The notes: generated by a model not told the origin, from the letters alone. DNA of 64,000 bases from Streptomyces zagrosensis (GCF_014203645.1 NZ_JACHJL010000024.1:48854-112853); one strand, 5' to 3'. Shown: positions 1-10,475, numbered from the stretch's first letter. Made by a program: numbers and translations.

Positions 1-116
1 CGGCTGCACTCATCGCCTGTGTCTCCCTCGTCTTCTATCTGCTGGCCCGCAGGGGGCCGCGTACGGACGTCCTGCGGAGCTTCTACCTGGCTGTCGTGGA
101 ACCGAAGCCTCTCAGA
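1..116. other. window edge, no supported gene
   Basis: This stretch lies downstream of the nhaA stop codon. A minus-strand ATG at position 13 is preceded by a purine run (gggaga) and could start a gene that leaves the window. Only four codons are visible, so no product can be named. The plus-strand frame starting at base 3 reads like a short hydrophobic helix. It continues without a stop deep into the antisense strand of nhaA, so I do not treat it as a gene. Confidence 0.3.
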
Positions 117-1511
117 TCATGCCGGACCGTCGCTCTCGGAGGTGGTCTGCGATGCGGTGACCTCCGCCAGTCTGCGGTGTTCAGCGGCCTTCTTCTCGTA
201 GATCGCCGCCATCCGGAGGTGATATTCGGGCTTGTCCAACTCGTAGATGTCCGGAATGCCGTCCTGATCGTCGTCTCGCTCCTCCTCCTCGTACAACTTC
301 TTGTACTTGTTGTTCCGCAGCTTGAGCAGCACGCCCGCACAGACCGCGGCCAACACAGAACCGATCAGCACCGCGGCCTTCACCTCGTCGGCCAGCAGCG
401 GGTCGTCGGGGAAGGCAAGCTCGCCGATGAGGAGCGAGACGGTGAAGCCGATGCCGGCGAGCGAGGCGACGGCCAACACGTCCGCCCACGCCAGTTCGTC
501 GTTCAACTCGGCCTTAGTGAACCGTGCGGCCAGCCAGGAGCCGCCGAAGACCCCTATGGTCTTGCCGACCAGGAGCCCGAGCACCACGCCCAGCGTCTCC
601 GGCTTGGTGAACACGTCCGCGACCGCGCCGCCCGAGATGGACACGCCCGCCGCGAACAGCGCGAACAGCGGCACCGCAAGCCCGGCCGACAGCGGTCGCA
701 CCAGGTGCTCGATGTGCTCGGCGGGGGAGTGTTGCTCGCCTTCCCGTACCGTGCAGCGCAACATCAGGCCCATCGCCACCCCGGCAACGGTGGCATGCAC
801 GCCGCTGGCGTGCATCAAACCCCAAATCACCATGGCCAGCGGCACGTAGATGTACCAGCCGTGCACGCCCTTGCGGTGTAGCACCCAAAAGAGGGCGAGC
901 CCGACGAAGGACAGCGCCAGCGCGACCAGATTGATGTTGGTCGTGAAGAAGACGGCGATGATCAAGATGGCGAACAGGTCATCGACGACCGCGAGGGTCA
1001 GCAGGAACGCGCGCAGCGCGGCGGGCAGTGAGCTGCCGATGACGGCGAGTACGGCCAGGGCGAACGCGATGTCCGTCGCCGTCGGCACCGCCCATCCGCC
1101 CAAGCTGCCACCGCCGCTGAACGAGACCGCGGTGTAGACGAGCGCGGGGACCACCATGCCGCACACGGCGGCGATCACCGGCAAGGCGGCGGCCTTGGGG
1201 TCGCGCAGCTCGCCCGCCACGAGTTCGCGCTTAAGTTCGATGCCAGCGACGAAGAAGAAGATGGTGAGCAGGCCGTCCTGGGCCCAGGCGCCGACGCTGA
1301 GATGCAGATGGAGCGAGCTCGGCCCGAAGGAGAAGCTTTTGACGTCGTTGTAAACGTCGCTGAGTGGAGTGTTGACGAACAGCAAGGCTGCGATGGCGGC
1401 GACGAGCAGCAGTACGCCACCGACCGTCTCCGTACGCAGCGCCTCCGCTACGTAGTTCCGCTCCGGAAGAGACAGTCGTCCAAGAAACTTACGGTTGCTA
1501 GGCGCGGCCAC
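117..1511 (-). CDS. nhaA: Na+/H+ antiporter NhaA
   Basis: This is an integral membrane antiporter that exchanges cytoplasmic Na+ for external protons and so serves pH and sodium homeostasis. The 464-residue product has many hydrophobic segments. It contains the VVDDLFAI motif, which carries the adjacent aspartates that bind the ion in the E. coli protein, and the preceding TATDIAFALAVLA segment also matches the family. A charged tail of roughly 60 residues follows the last membrane segment (EEEERDDDQDGIPDIYELDK and onward), longer than in E. coli but common in actinomycete members. The start is a GTG with a GGAGGT ribosome-binding site nine bases upstream (1521-1526). The gene stands alone; acs, also on the minus strand, lies 1.4 kb away. 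Confidence 0.95.
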   Translation of the reverse strand: MAAPSNRKFLGRLSLPERNYVAEALRTETVGGVLLLVAAIAALLFVNTPLSDVYNDVKSFSFGPSSLHLHLSVGAWAQDGLLTIFFFVAGIELKRELVAGELRDPKAAALPVIAAVCGMVVPALVYTAVSFSGGGSLGGWAVPTATDIAFALAVLAVIGSSLPAALRAFLLTLAVVDDLFAILIIAVFFTTNINLVALALSFVGLALFWVLHRKGVHGWYIYVPLAMVIWGLMHASGVHATVAGVAMGLMLRCTVREGEQHSPAEHIEHLVRPLSAGLAVPLFALFAAGVSISGGAVADVFTKPETLGVVLGLLVGKTIGVFGGSWLAARFTKAELNDELAWADVLAVASLAGIGFTVSLLIGELAFPDDPLLADEVKAAVLIGSVLAAVCAGVLLKLRNNKYKKLYEEEERDDDQDGIPDIYELDKPEYHLRMAAIYEKKAAEHRRLAEVTASQTTSESDGPA

Positions 1512-2896
<1,385 letters not shown>

Positions 2897-4861
2897 TCAG
2901 TCCTCGCTGGCGGCGCCCGGGAGCTGGGACTGGATCAGGTCCATGACGGAGGAGTCAGTCAGTGTGGTCACATCGCCTAGCGCTCGGTTTTCGGCAACGT
3001 CCCGCAGCAGTCGCCGCATGATCTTCCCGGAGCGGGTCTTGGGCAGCTCGGCCACTGGCAGTACGCGCTTCGGCTTGGCGATCGGGCCGAGCGCCTTGGC
3101 CACGTGCGCTCGCAATTCATCGACCAGGCCCTCGTCTTCCGCCGTTGCTCCGCCACGCAGGATCACGAAGGCGCAGATGGCCTGAGTGGTCTGCGGATCG
3201 GTCGCGCCGACCACTGCCGCCTCAGCGACCTTGGGGTGGGAAACGAGCGCCGACTCCACCTCGGTGGTGGAGATGTTGTGGCCGGAGACGAGCATGACGT
3301 CATCCACCCGGCCAAGCAGCCAGATATCGCCGTCCTCATCCCTCTTCGCGCCGTCACCCGCGAAGTACTTATTCTCAAAGCGTGCCCAGTAGGTGTCCAG
3401 GTAGCGCTGGTCATCGCCCCAGATGGTGCGGAGCATCGACGGCCACGGCTCGGTCAGCACCAGGTAACCGCCGGACCCGTTTGGTACCTCGTTCGCGTCG
3501 TCATCCACCACGGTGGCCGCGATGCCAGGCAGCGGAACCTGCGCCGAACCCGGCTTGGTCTCGGTGACGCCTGGCAGCGGGCTGATCATCATTCCGCCGG
3601 TTTCGGTCTGCCACCAGGTGTCCACGATCGGTGCTCGGTCCCCACCGATGTGCTTGCGGTACCACATCCATGCCTCGGGGTTGATCGGCTCGCCGACGGA
3701 CCCCAGGATGCGCAGCGACGACAGGTCGAACTTCGCCGGAATGTCGTCGCCCCACTTCATGCAGGCGCGGATTGCGGTGGGCGCGGTGTACAGGATCGTC
3801 ACCCCGTACTTCTGCACGATCTCCCACCAACGCCCCTGGTGCGGTGAGTCGGGTGTGCCCTCGTACAGCACCTCCGTCCCGCCGTTGGAGAGCGGCCCGT
3901 AGACGATGTACGAGTGACCGGTCACCCAACCGACGTCCGCCGTGCACCAGAACACGTCCGACTCGGGCTTCAGATCGAACACCGCGCTGTGCGTGTACGA
4001 GATCTGGGTCAGATAGCCGCCGGTGGTGTGCAGGATGCCCTTTGGCTTACCCGTGGTGCCCGAGGTGTAGAGGATGAACAGCGGGTGCTCCGCTTCGAAT
4101 GCCTCCGGGGTGTGCTGGTCAGACTGACGGCCCACCATCTCGTGCCACCACACATCGCGGCCCTCGGCCCAGGCCGTGTCCTGTCCGGTGCGCCGCACCA
4201 CGAGAACGCTGCGCACGTTCTCCGTGCCCGGGCGAGTCAACGCCTCGTCCACAGCGGGCTTGAGCGCGGACGGCTTGCCACGTCGGTAGCCACCGTCTGC
4301 GGTGATGATGACCCGCGCGTCCGCATCGTTGATCCGGGTGGCTAGCGCATCCGCCGAGAAACCACCGAACACCAGCGAGTGTGGTGCCCCGATGCGGGCG
4401 CATGCCAGCATCGAGATGACCGCCTCGGGGATCATCGGCAAGTAGATCGCGACGCGGTCCCCGGCCTGGACGCCCAGCTCCGTCAGCGCATTGGCGGCCT
4501 GTGACACCTCGCGCTGCAACTCGGCGTACGTGATCGCCCGGGTGTCACCCGGCTCGCCTTCGAAGTGAATAGCGACGCGGTCCCCGAGCCCGTTCTCCAC
4601 GTGCCGATCGACGCAGTTGTACGCGACGTTCAGCTTGCCGTCAGCGAACCACTTCGCGAACGGTGGGTTCGACCAATCCAGCGTCTCGGTCGGCTCCGTC
4701 TCCCAGCTCAGCCGACGGGCCTGCTCGGCCCAGAAGCCCAGCCGATCAGCCTTCGCCAGCTCATACGCTTCCGCGGTGACGTTGGCGTTCGCGGCCAAGT
4801 CGGTGGGCGGCGCGAAACGCCGCTCTTCCCGAAGCAGATTGGCCAGGCTTTCGTTGCTCAC
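2897..4861 (-). CDS. acs: acetyl-CoA synthetase (acetate--CoA ligase)
   Basis: This enzyme activates acetate to acetyl-CoA through an acetyl-adenylate, consuming ATP to AMP. The product has the ANL-superfamily P-loop-like motif YTSGTTGKPKG, the DTWWQTETGG motif, and the C-terminal PKTRSGKIMRR motif whose lysine is the conserved catalytic and acetylation-regulated residue. I chose the GTG at 4861 (VSNESLANLLREERRF) because a GGGAGA ribosome-binding site sits five bases upstream and the resulting 654 residues match the usual length near 650. An ATG at 4903 would add 14 residues but lacks a clear binding site. The gene is monocistronic, with a possible DasR-like site upstream. Confidence 0.96.
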   Translation of the reverse strand: MSNESLANLLREERRFAPPTDLAANANVTAEAYELAKADRLGFWAEQARRLSWETEPTETLDWSNPPFAKWFADGKLNVAYNCVDRHVENGLGDRVAIHFEGEPGDTRAITYAELQREVSQAANALTELGVQAGDRVAIYLPMIPEAVISMLACARIGAPHSLVFGGFSADALATRINDADARVIITADGGYRRGKPSALKPAVDEALTRPGTENVRSVLVVRRTGQDTAWAEGRDVWWHEMVGRQSDQHTPEAFEAEHPLFILYTSGTTGKPKGILHTTGGYLTQISYTHSAVFDLKPESDVFWCTADVGWVTGHSYIVYGPLSNGGTEVLYEGTPDSPHQGRWWEIVQKYGVTILYTAPTAIRACMKWGDDIPAKFDLSSLRILGSVGEPINPEAWMWYRKHIGGDRAPIVDTWWQTETGGMMISPLPGVTETKPGSAQVPLPGIAATVVDDDANEVPNGSGGYLVLTEPWPSMLRTIWGDDQRYLDTYWARFENKYFAGDGAKRDEDGDIWLLGRVDDVMLVSGHNISTTEVESALVSHPKVAEAAVVGATDPQTTQAICAFVILRGGATAEDEGLVDELRAHVAKALGPIAKPKRVLPVAELPKTRSGKIMRRLLRDVAENRALGDVTTLTDSSVMDLIQSQLPGAASED

Positions 4862-5471
4862 GACTTCTCCCATTCCCAGCGTGCCCGTTGTGTCCCAGGT
4901 CATAGCTCATCAGCCTGCGGCACGCCCTGACAAGGGCTGTTGATAAAAATTGGTGTAGACCTCTATCGGATGACGCTCCTCCGGCCGTGTGCTGGCTGCC
5001 CCCGAGGCTGGTGAGGTGGGTCCTCGGTCGCCCAATGCTGCCTGCATCTGGGCTCACAATGCGGTGCTCCAGTTTCGGAACAGGGGACTGTTTTGTATTG
5101 GGAAGCCGTACGACGCTGCCATGCGAGGGGTGCGGGGCGATGGTGGCGTCGGGGCGGTACCTGATGCGCCGGACTACGGGGTCGGTGACCAGCGGCTGCG
5201 CGGGGGCTCGGCCAGGGCGTAGTGCAGAAAGGGGCGAGCCCACCGTGAGTGATGACGATATGTGCTCAGTTCGTCACCCTCGGCGTCAGTAAATGGATCG
5301 TAATGCCAGGCGAAGGCCGCAGGGAAGAGGTCTCGATCAATCGCGCTGGTCATTCCATCTATCGGGTGATGGGAGGTTTGAAGAAGCCTGCCATTTCTTA
5401 CCTATTCATTAACTTATGGGAAGCTTGCCCCTTTTCCTGTGGGCGCTCATAGGTCGAAAACGAGGTGGGAG
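4862..5471. other. acs / deacetylase divergent intergenic region
   Basis: About 600 bases separate the divergent acs and deacetylase-lipoprotein genes and should hold both promoters. The last 170 bases are noticeably less GC-rich than the surroundings (for example 5390-5420). Open frames within 4987-5290 have no domain or convincing start, so I annotate no gene. Confidence 0.5.
4949..4964 (-). promoter_or_regulatory. possible DasR (dre-like) operator upstream of acs
   Basis: The sequence ATTGGTGTAGACCTCT matches 12 of 16 positions of the palindromic dre consensus (ACTGGTCTAGACCAGT) as I remember it. It lies 88 bases upstream of the chosen acs start, where a repressor site could act. The palindrome is imperfect on its right half, so this is only a suggestion. 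Confidence 0.35.
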
Positions 5472-7007
5472 ATGACGGCCGGACGCAAGGCCACAGCAGG
5501 GATAGTCCTGACGGCCATACTCGTCGGCATAGCGGGCTGCTCCGGCGGTTCGGGGGAGTCCGACGCCGGCAGCGAGGAGAAGGGGCAGGCGGCGAAGGCC
5601 GCGAAGCCGCTACGGCTGATAGGTGACGGCTCGACCGCGTACACCGGTGCCCAGCCCAGCCAACCGAACCCCCAGCCCCTGCGCCCCGGTCAGCGGCCAC
5701 CGCAGTTCGTCGTCTTCTCGTGGGACGGCGCCGGCGAAGACAGCCAGCGGCTCTTCTCGCGGTTCCGCGAGGTGGGGAAGCGGTACGACGCGACGATGAC
5801 GTACTTCCTCAGCGGGGTGTACATGCTCCCCGGTGCCAAGAAGGATCTGTACCACCCGCCCCAGCACGCGCCCGGTGCGTCGGACATAGGTTTCAATGAC
5901 GCCAAGGGCATCAAGGACACCGCCGAGCAACTCGCTGGGGCCTGGCGCGACGGGAACGAGATAGGCACGCACTTCAACGGCCACTTCTGCGGCCCCGACC
6001 GAGGTGTTGGCACCTGGTCGGTGGACGAGTGGCGCAGCGAGATCCGGCAGGCCGAGTCGTTCGTCAAGAACTGGAAGACCAACACCGGTCTGCGCGACGG
6101 GCAGCCGCTGCCCTTCGATTACAGTGCCGAACTCGTCGGCGGGCGTGCTCCCTGCCTCGAAGGTCAGCGGAACTTGATACCGGCCGCCCGTTCTATGGGC
6201 TTTCGCTATGACGCCAGCGCGTCCGGCGGCCGACAGGTCTGGCCCGCCAAGCAAGGAGGCATCTGGGACTTCCCGCTCCAGCAAGTCCCGATGCCGGGCC
6301 GCGCCTTCGAGACGCTGTCCATGGACTACAACTTCCTGGTCAACCAGTCCGGTACGACACAGGGAGACCGCGCGAAGCACGCCGCCTGGGGCAAGCAGAT
6401 GCGCGACGGGCTGCTCAAGGCGTTCGACCGTGCCTACAACGGCAACCGGGCGCCCCTGCTCATCGGTAACCACTTCGAGTCGTGGAATGGCGGAACGTAC
6501 ATGCGCGCCGTCGAGGACACCATCAAGAACGTCTGCCCACGACCGGACGTGCACTGCGTGTCGTTCAAGCAGCTCGCTGATTGGATGGACGCCCAGGACC
6601 CGCGCGTACTGGAGAAGCTGCGGAAGCTGGATGTCGGTGAGCGGCCGAAGGGCGGCTGGGCCGGATATCTGGGGGCCCCGCACGCCGCTTCCCCGTCCCC
6701 CGCTGATCAGCCCTCCGGTGAAGAGGATTCCGCGGGTCGGCCTGCCGGCGATGAGGACGCAGGTGCTCAGTCCTCCGATGACCCGGCCTCAGCCGGTCAA
6801 GATGCCTCACGCCAGGAGCGAGATGCCTCACGCCAGGAGCGAGATGCCTCACGCGAGGAGCGAGGAACATCGGGCGGGCACGGCTCGCTGGCGTCACACG
6901 AGCGACGTGGAGCAGTAGGCTCGCACGCCGCGGAACAGCCGCCCGGTGCCGTAGGGCAGCCATTCGGCGGCGAACTGATGGGCCGCATCAGGCCGGTTGC
7001 CGGGTAG
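5472..7007 (+). CDS. secreted lipoprotein with polysaccharide-deacetylase-like (NodB) domain
   Basis: The 511-residue product is predicted to be exported and lipid-anchored. A short basic N-terminus and hydrophobic core end in the lipobox LVGIAGC, with the cysteine at residue 23. The NodB-like domain spans roughly residues 75-370. VVFSWDGAGED (Asp85) occupies the place of the usual TFDDG motif, and THFNGHFCG supplies the two metal-binding histidines (167 and 171). The substrate is probably a cell-wall or exported polysaccharide, which is an inference. The last ~130 residues are low-complexity and charged, with a QERDASR tandem repeat. I chose the ATG at 5472, preceded by GAGGTGGGAG; an upstream GTG at 5439 would spoil the signal peptide. 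The 3' end overlaps the convergent ATPase gene by 20 bases. Confidence 0.85.
   Translation: MTAGRKATAGIVLTAILVGIAGCSGGSGESDAGSEEKGQAAKAAKPLRLIGDGSTAYTGAQPSQPNPQPLRPGQRPPQFVVFSWDGAGEDSQRLFSRFREVGKRYDATMTYFLSGVYMLPGAKKDLYHPPQHAPGASDIGFNDAKGIKDTAEQLAGAWRDGNEIGTHFNGHFCGPDRGVGTWSVDEWRSEIRQAESFVKNWKTNTGLRDGQPLPFDYSAELVGGRAPCLEGQRNLIPAARSMGFRYDASASGGRQVWPAKQGGIWDFPLQQVPMPGRAFETLSMDYNFLVNQSGTTQGDRAKHAAWGKQMRDGLLKAFDRAYNGNRAPLLIGNHFESWNGGTYMRAVEDTIKNVCPRPDVHCVSFKQLADWMDAQDPRVLEKLRKLDVGERPKGGWAGYLGAPHAASPSPADQPSGEEDSAGRPAGDEDAGAQSSDDPASAGQDASRQERDASRQERDASREERGTSGGHGSLASHERRGAVGSHAAEQPPGAVGQPFGGELMGRIRPVAG
6801..6863 (+). repeat. three 21-bp tandem repeats inside the deacetylase gene
   Basis: Three back-to-back copies of a 21-base unit begin at 6801, 6822 and 6843. 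The first two are identical and the third differs by one base (C to G at 6855). They are in frame and encode the repeated charged heptad DASRQER near the C-terminus, probably a cell-wall-spanning or flexible tail. Confidence 0.9.
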
Positions 7008-7977
7008 CAACAGGCCTCTCGTCCAAGATGAACGCGGGGTCCACCTGCGCCGCCAGGTCCGCGCCGGTACGCGCGTTGCCCCAGCTCTCCGCGTTCTTGA
7101 GGTGGAAGTGGACCATCTGGCGGGTGTAGCGCTCCCAGTCGCGTGTCTCGTACGCGGCATCCGCGGCCTCGTGGAGCGTGCGCAACGCCTGCCGGTTGGT
7201 CTCTTCCAGTAGCTCGAACTGAGGCGGTCGGCCCTTCTCCATTGACCGCACCCAGTCGGAGTGGCTGACGGTGACAAGTAGGTCATCGCCGACCTCATCG
7301 CGCAGGAAGGCGAGGTCGTCCGGGCCCTGAACCTTGTTGCCCACAACGCGCAGCGCGACTCCGAAGTCTCGTGCGTACTCCTTGTACTGCCGGTAGACCG
7401 CAGTGCCCTTCCGGGTCGGCTCCGCTACCAGGAAGGTCAGGTCGAACCGGGTGAACATGCCGGAAGCGAAGGAGTCGCTGCCCGCTGTCATGTCAACGAC
7501 GATGAACTCGTGTCGTCCATCGATGAGATGGTTTAGACACAGTTCCACCGCGCCGACCTTGGAGTGATAGCAGGCCACGCCCAGATCGGACTCGGTGAAG
7601 GGTCCGGTTGCCATGAGCTGCACTTCGCCGTCGTCAAGGCGCACAAGACGGGCGCACGCGTCGAAGATGGGGTTGCCGTCACCGACACGCAATAGCCTCG
7701 ACCCCTCTCCTGGCGGCGTCGTCTTGATCATGGAGTCGGTGGAGGTGATACGCGGGTTCGTACCGCGCAGGTAGTCCTTGATCAGCGGAAGCTGCGCGCC
7801 CATCGCGGGCGGCGCGGCATCCGCGTGGTCTGCCAGGCCCAGGGCGGCTCCGAGATGTTGGTTGATGTCCGCGTCGATGGCGACGACGGGAACGCGTGCG
7901 GCGGCGAGGTGGCGGACGAAGAGCGAGGACAGCGTGGTCTTACCGCTGCCGCCCTTCCCTACGAAAGCGATCTTCAT
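6988..7977 (-). CDS. ParA/MinD-superfamily ATPase, CooC-like
   Basis: The 329-residue cytoplasmic P-loop ATPase begins MKIAFVGKGGSGKTT, a deviant Walker A motif with the signature lysine of the ParA/MinD/CooC group. It continues with the VVAIDADINQHLGAALG switch region and VVDMTAGSDSF as the Walker B segment. The CooC-like subgroup usually acts in metal-centre insertion or as an uncharacterised regulator; no partner is visible here, so the target is unknown. The ATG at 7977 sits eight bases after a TACGCT minus-10-like hexamer with no ribosome-binding site, which suggests leaderless translation. A GTG two codons upstream is the alternative. The gene is divergent from the Fic-like gene and convergent with the deacetylase, overlapping its end by 20 bases. 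Confidence 0.85.
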   Translation of the reverse strand: MKIAFVGKGGSGKTTLSSLFVRHLAAARVPVVAIDADINQHLGAALGLADHADAAPPAMGAQLPLIKDYLRGTNPRITSTDSMIKTTPPGEGSRLLRVGDGNPIFDACARLVRLDDGEVQLMATGPFTESDLGVACYHSKVGAVELCLNHLIDGRHEFIVVDMTAGSDSFASGMFTRFDLTFLVAEPTRKGTAVYRQYKEYARDFGVALRVVGNKVQGPDDLAFLRDEVGDDLLVTVSHSDWVRSMEKGRPPQFELLEETNRQALRTLHEAADAAYETRDWERYTRQMVHFHLKNAESWGNARTGADLAAQVDPAFILDERPVATRQPA

Positions 7978-8079
7978 GTTCACCGAGCGTAGGCGGGCTC
8001 ATGGGGCGGAAGGCCGCTATTGGTGAAGAAGACCACTCCAATGAGGGGTGTGGCCGCCGATGTGCGTAGTGTCGTACTC

Positions 8080-8922
8080 ATGAGTAGTCCGTCATCCGAT
8101 CCGCTGTCCGCGCTGGTGGCCTTGCCTGGTGTGGCCGACTCCGTTGACGCGGTACGCAAGGCCGTGGACCGGGTCTACGGCCACCGGGTCATGCGCCGTC
8201 GCAGCCACGAGGTCGCCTCTGAGGCGGCTCTGCGCGGAGCGCGTGGTTCGGCGGCGCTCGCCGGTGCCGACTGGGCACTGGAGGAAGTGCGTCGCCGCAC
8301 CGACTTCGGCGCCGAGGGCGAACCGCGCACGGTGGGTGCCGCACTACGACTGACGTCCGAGGCAGGACAGTTGTTGAGCATTTGGCGACAGTCGCCGCTT
8401 CGAGTGCTGGCCAGACTGCACTTGGTGGCCGCGGGCGATGCCGCGCAAGGCCAGTTGGCTAGCGGTGCCGATCCAGTTGGACGGCCGAGGCTGGCGGGCG
8501 AGTCGGTCGATGAGCCGCTGGTAGAACTGCCGCTGCCGGACGCCGACGAGGTTGCGGGTCGGTTGGACGGTCTGACCCGGCTACTACTCGCGGGCACCGA
8601 GGCTCCCGCACTCGTGGGAGCGGCCGTGGTGCATGGGGAACTGCTAGCGCTGCGACCGTTCGGGTCACACAACGGCCTTATCGCTCGTGCCGCCGAACGC
8701 GTCGTGCTGGTCGGCAGCGGCCTCGATCCGAAGTCGATCTGCCCCGCAGAGGTGGGTTACGCGGAACTAGGGCGGGCCGGCTACGTCGGCGCGCTGGAGG
8801 GCTACGTGTCGGGTGCGCCTGATGGGGTGGCCGCATGGATTGCGCACTGCGGACGAGCTGTTGAGCTGGGTGTGCGTGAGTCCACGGCCGTATGTGAGGC
8901 GCTCCAGCGCGGGGCAGCTTGA
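8080..8922 (+). CDS. degenerate Fic/DOC-like protein
   Basis: The 280-residue product has a region LRPFGSHNGLIAR near residue 200 that resembles the Fic core HPFxDGNGRxxR. Here the catalytic histidine is replaced by Arg, and GNGR by HNGL. If homologous, it keeps the fold but probably not AMP-transfer activity. The rest is an alanine-rich helical protein without membrane segments. I chose the ATG at 8080, which follows a TAGTGT box by eight bases and may be leaderless. An upstream start at 8020 would add 20 residues of poor quality. The gene sits between the CooC-like ATPase and the HAD phosphatase, a conserved Streptomyces neighbourhood. The function is unknown. Confidence 0.7.
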   Translation: MSSPSSDPLSALVALPGVADSVDAVRKAVDRVYGHRVMRRRSHEVASEAALRGARGSAALAGADWALEEVRRRTDFGAEGEPRTVGAALRLTSEAGQLLSIWRQSPLRVLARLHLVAAGDAAQGQLASGADPVGRPRLAGESVDEPLVELPLPDADEVAGRLDGLTRLLLAGTEAPALVGAAVVHGELLALRPFGSHNGLIARAAERVVLVGSGLDPKSICPAEVGYAELGRAGYVGALEGYVSGAPDGVAAWIAHCGRAVELGVRESTAVCEALQRGAA

Positions 8923-9427
8923 TGCACCGTTCGGTCAGCCGGCTCGGTGCTGACAAGGGCGGTTGGTGAGAGTAGGCGGCGAGCAGAGCTTGCCGGGTTA
9001 AAGAGCGCCCCTGGCGCGCTCAAGGCGCCGTGGGCGGCGTGACGTTGGGCGTCCAGCGTGTGGGCTCTAACTCATGGGGCGGAGTCGGATGCGCGTACAG
9101 CCATTGGGCGTGGCCGCTGGGCTGGTAGCGCCGCCGGATGGGTGCGGCGGCGCCAGATGGAGATGGCGCCGCCGCTGGCACAGTCGCCCGGTTACCAAGC
9201 GTGCTCGGTTTTCTGCCCATCAGGTCGAAACTTTGCCCGTCCTGGTGCGGCTGGCCCGTAATCGACGGGTCGGCGTCGCGTGGGTGCCTAACGTCTGTGC
9301 TCGGTCCGTGGGGCCTTGATACGTAGGGCGTCCTCTCGGATGTCCTCGGTCTCGCGGGCCGTTAATTCCTTTCTACTCCGGAGCAGCGACAAGTGGAACC
9401 CCTCACCGCATATCTTTACTTTTGGAT
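8923..9427. other. convergent intergenic region, nothing recognised
   Basis: About 500 bases separate the Fic-like gene from the convergent HAD phosphatase gene. Several frames are open by composition only. No strong terminator hairpin or RNA was recognised. The 9360-9430 segment is visibly AT-richer than its surroundings. Confidence 0.5.
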
Positions 9428-10288
9428 TCAAATTCGGGCGTAATGCTCGATGGGATGGAGAGCGGTGGCCCCCGGTGATGGTGCGCGGCGGCGGCTCGCA
9501 TACCAGACCAGGCCGGCGGTGGCCGCGGCGGCGCTCACGGCTGCGGCCACCGCCATTACCGGTCGCGGTGGCATCGATAGCGAAGGCAACCGCTGTTTCA
9601 GTCGGACCGGGCGGTCGAAGCTGAGTATGGGCCAGCCACGGACGCTCGCCTCCCGACGCAATGTGCGGTCGGGGTTCACCGCGTGCGGATGGCCGACTGA
9701 TTCCAACATGGGGATATCGGTCGCCGAATCGCTGTACGCGTAGCAGCGGGTCAGGTCGTACCCCTCGGACTTGGCCAACTCGACGATGGCCTCGGCCTTG
9801 GTCGGCCCGTACGCGTAATACTCCACTTCGCCCGTAAAGCAGCCGTCCTCGACGACCATCCGGGTGGCGACGACTCGGTCTGCGCCGAGCAGCGCTCCAA
9901 TGGGTTCGACAACCTCCGCTCCCGAAGTGCTGACGATGACCACATCGCGGCCCGCTATGTGGTGTTCCTCGATGAGTGAGGCGGCTTCGTCGTAGATGAT
10001 GGGGTCGATCAGAGCATGCAGAGTTTCGGCCACAATCTCCCGCACCTGTTGTACGTTCCAGCCACGGCAGAGCGCGGAAAGATATTCCCGCATCCGCTCC
10101 ATCTGATCGTGGTCGGCGCCTCCGGCGAGGAAGACGAACTGCGCGTATGCAGTGCGCAGTACGGCGCGGCGGTTGATCAGACCGCCTTGGTAGAAGGACT
10201 TGCTGAACGTGAGAGCGCTCGACTTCGCAATGACCGTCTTGTCCAGGTCAAAGAAGGCTGCTGTGCGCGGCAAGGAGTGGTTTTCCAC
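9428..10288 (-). CDS. HAD-superfamily (SerB-like, class IB) phosphatase with C-terminal anchor
   Basis: The 286-residue HAD hydrolase carries motif I FFDLDKTVIAK (nucleophile Asp), motif II VVIVSTSG, and motif IV YSDSATDIPMLESVG with the acidic pair. These place it in the SerB-like class IB group; the substrate is unknown. A C-terminal hydrophobic helix (PVMAVAAAVSAAAATAGLVW) and basic tail suggest membrane anchoring. The longest open frame runs far upstream, but I chose the GTG at 10288 (VENHSLPRTAAFFD). That keeps the usual family length and the start follows a TATGCT box by six bases, suggesting leaderless expression. A longer start would also run antisense through the 6C RNA. The equivalent gene in mycobacteria is also divergent from ssd with 6C RNA between them. 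Confidence 0.88.
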   Translation of the reverse strand: MENHSLPRTAAFFDLDKTVIAKSSALTFSKSFYQGGLINRRAVLRTAYAQFVFLAGGADHDQMERMREYLSALCRGWNVQQVREIVAETLHALIDPIIYDEAASLIEEHHIAGRDVVIVSTSGAEVVEPIGALLGADRVVATRMVVEDGCFTGEVEYYAYGPTKAEAIVELAKSEGYDLTRCYAYSDSATDIPMLESVGHPHAVNPDRTLRREASVRGWPILSFDRPVRLKQRLPSLSMPPRPVMAVAAAVSAAAATAGLVWYASRRRAPSPGATALHPIEHYARI

Positions 10289-10389
10289 GACCTGAGCATA
10301 GGGCCCACCATTCGGCGTAAGCTGAGGCGCGTGGGTTTGCCTGAGAAGGCTCTCGGGTACACCATGGAAGTCACGGATCGTTCGCGACC

Positions 10390-10475
10390 GTGCTAACCCG
10401 GTCCGGCTCCTCCCCCCCCGAGTCGGCCGTGGGGACGACCCCCGCTCTCCCCCCCGGCGGGGGTCGTCGCATGTC
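10390..10475 (+). ncRNA. 6C small RNA (two C-loop hairpins)
   Basis: Two adjacent hairpins have cytosine-filled loops on the plus strand. Hairpin 1 pairs 10403-10409 with 10420-10426 (seven pairs, one G-U) around the loop ctcccccccc. Hairpin 2 pairs 10434-10444 with 10458-10468 (eleven perfect pairs) around a loop containing a run of Cs. This is the defining pattern of the actinobacterial 6C RNA. The location between a HAD phosphatase gene and ssd matches the mycobacterial 6C/B11 locus. The exact 5' and 3' ends are not visible, as there is no clear promoter and no T-run after the second hairpin. In mycobacteria this RNA regulates by pairing through its C-rich loops; the role here is inferred. 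Confidence 0.85.

Noticed and set aside
96..881. 261-residue plus-strand frame at the left edge
   Set aside because: It is antisense to most of nhaA and keeps no protein-like pattern beyond the first 40 residues.
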